DNA of 5,163 nucleotides, taken from NCBI GenBank assembly GCA_900319885.1, contig ONQH01000084.1, forward strand, positions 1-5,163, written 5' to 3'. A model generated the notes under the pieces. That model made no database searches. It was not told where the DNA came from and saw nothing but the letters and a program-made list of their open reading frames with translations. Every line of letters begins with the position of its first letter. The first letter of the stretch is position 1. The translations under genes and the position numbers were made by a program. The stretch comes from Candidatus Avelusimicrobium ruminicola. Its GTDB lineage: Bacteria; Elusimicrobiota; Elusimicrobia; Elusimicrobiales; Elusimicrobiaceae. Shown one piece after another: positions 5,118-5,163 of the stretch.

Positions 5118-5163
5118 CACAAATATACCCGGCAAAGCATGATTATTGTCTCTATTGCTAATG
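5115..5163 (+). CDS. Start of an unidentified gene (3' end outside window)
   Basis: ATG 5115 opens a frame to the window edge with 16 codons, MHKYTRQSMIIVSIAN. A short polar, basic N-terminus followed by MIIVSIAN could be the start of a membrane segment or signal peptide, but this is too short to identify. The start rests on the -10 box layout shared with nadB and the SGNH hydrolase. An in-frame ATG at 5139 lacks both a Shine-Dalgarno sequence and that layout. It lies 37 bp after the SGNH hydrolase with no terminator between, so read-through is possible. Confidence 0.5.
   Translation, partial: MHKYTRQSMIIVSIAN

Overview
The window reads as one compact bacterial chromosome segment with short intergenic gaps and genes on both strands. 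It carries a DEAD-box RNA helicase (3' part), two type IV pilin-like proteins, L-aspartate oxidase, a LexA-type repressor, an SGNH hydrolase, and the first codons of an unidentified gene. Gram-negative-like type IV pilins scattered as single genes, a full LexA, and moderate GC with AT-rich gaps fit a gut-type anaerobe such as the Elusimicrobiota. That placement is inference from protein style only; no rRNA or other marker gene is present.

Layout: 1-702 (+) is the helicase C-terminal half, followed by a bidirectional terminator (702-727) shared with the convergent pilin at 746-1216 (-). A 104-bp divergent promoter region (1217-1320) separates that pilin from a second one at 1321-1845 (+), which ends at a strong intrinsic terminator (1870-1897). 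nadB (1926-3476, +) starts directly after it. A 120-nt convergent gap (3477-3596) holds a two-tier hairpin, part of which is a lexA terminator. lexA (3597-4205, -) is followed by a 272-nt AT-rich divergent region holding a tandem 12-mer repeat at the lexA promoter, an AT-rich hairpin and an imperfect 20-bp-period repeat. Then come the SGNH hydrolase (4478-5077, +) and a truncated gene from 5115 (+).

The genes do not form one pathway. Almost every gene appears to be its own transcription unit, with its own promoter or terminator. The clearest system-level signals are three: (a) two translation-start classes, with Shine-Dalgarno-led genes (both pilins, lexA) beside three genes that have a TAYAAT -10 box exactly 6 nt before the ATG and are probably leaderless (nadB, SGNH hydrolase, 3' gene); (b) two divergent pilins of different sequence that share a cysteine-rich C-terminal module; (c) a direct-repeat GTTC element overlapping the lexA promoter, a candidate LexA operator. 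I found no clearly new multi-gene system, CRISPR array, mobile element, tRNA or rRNA.
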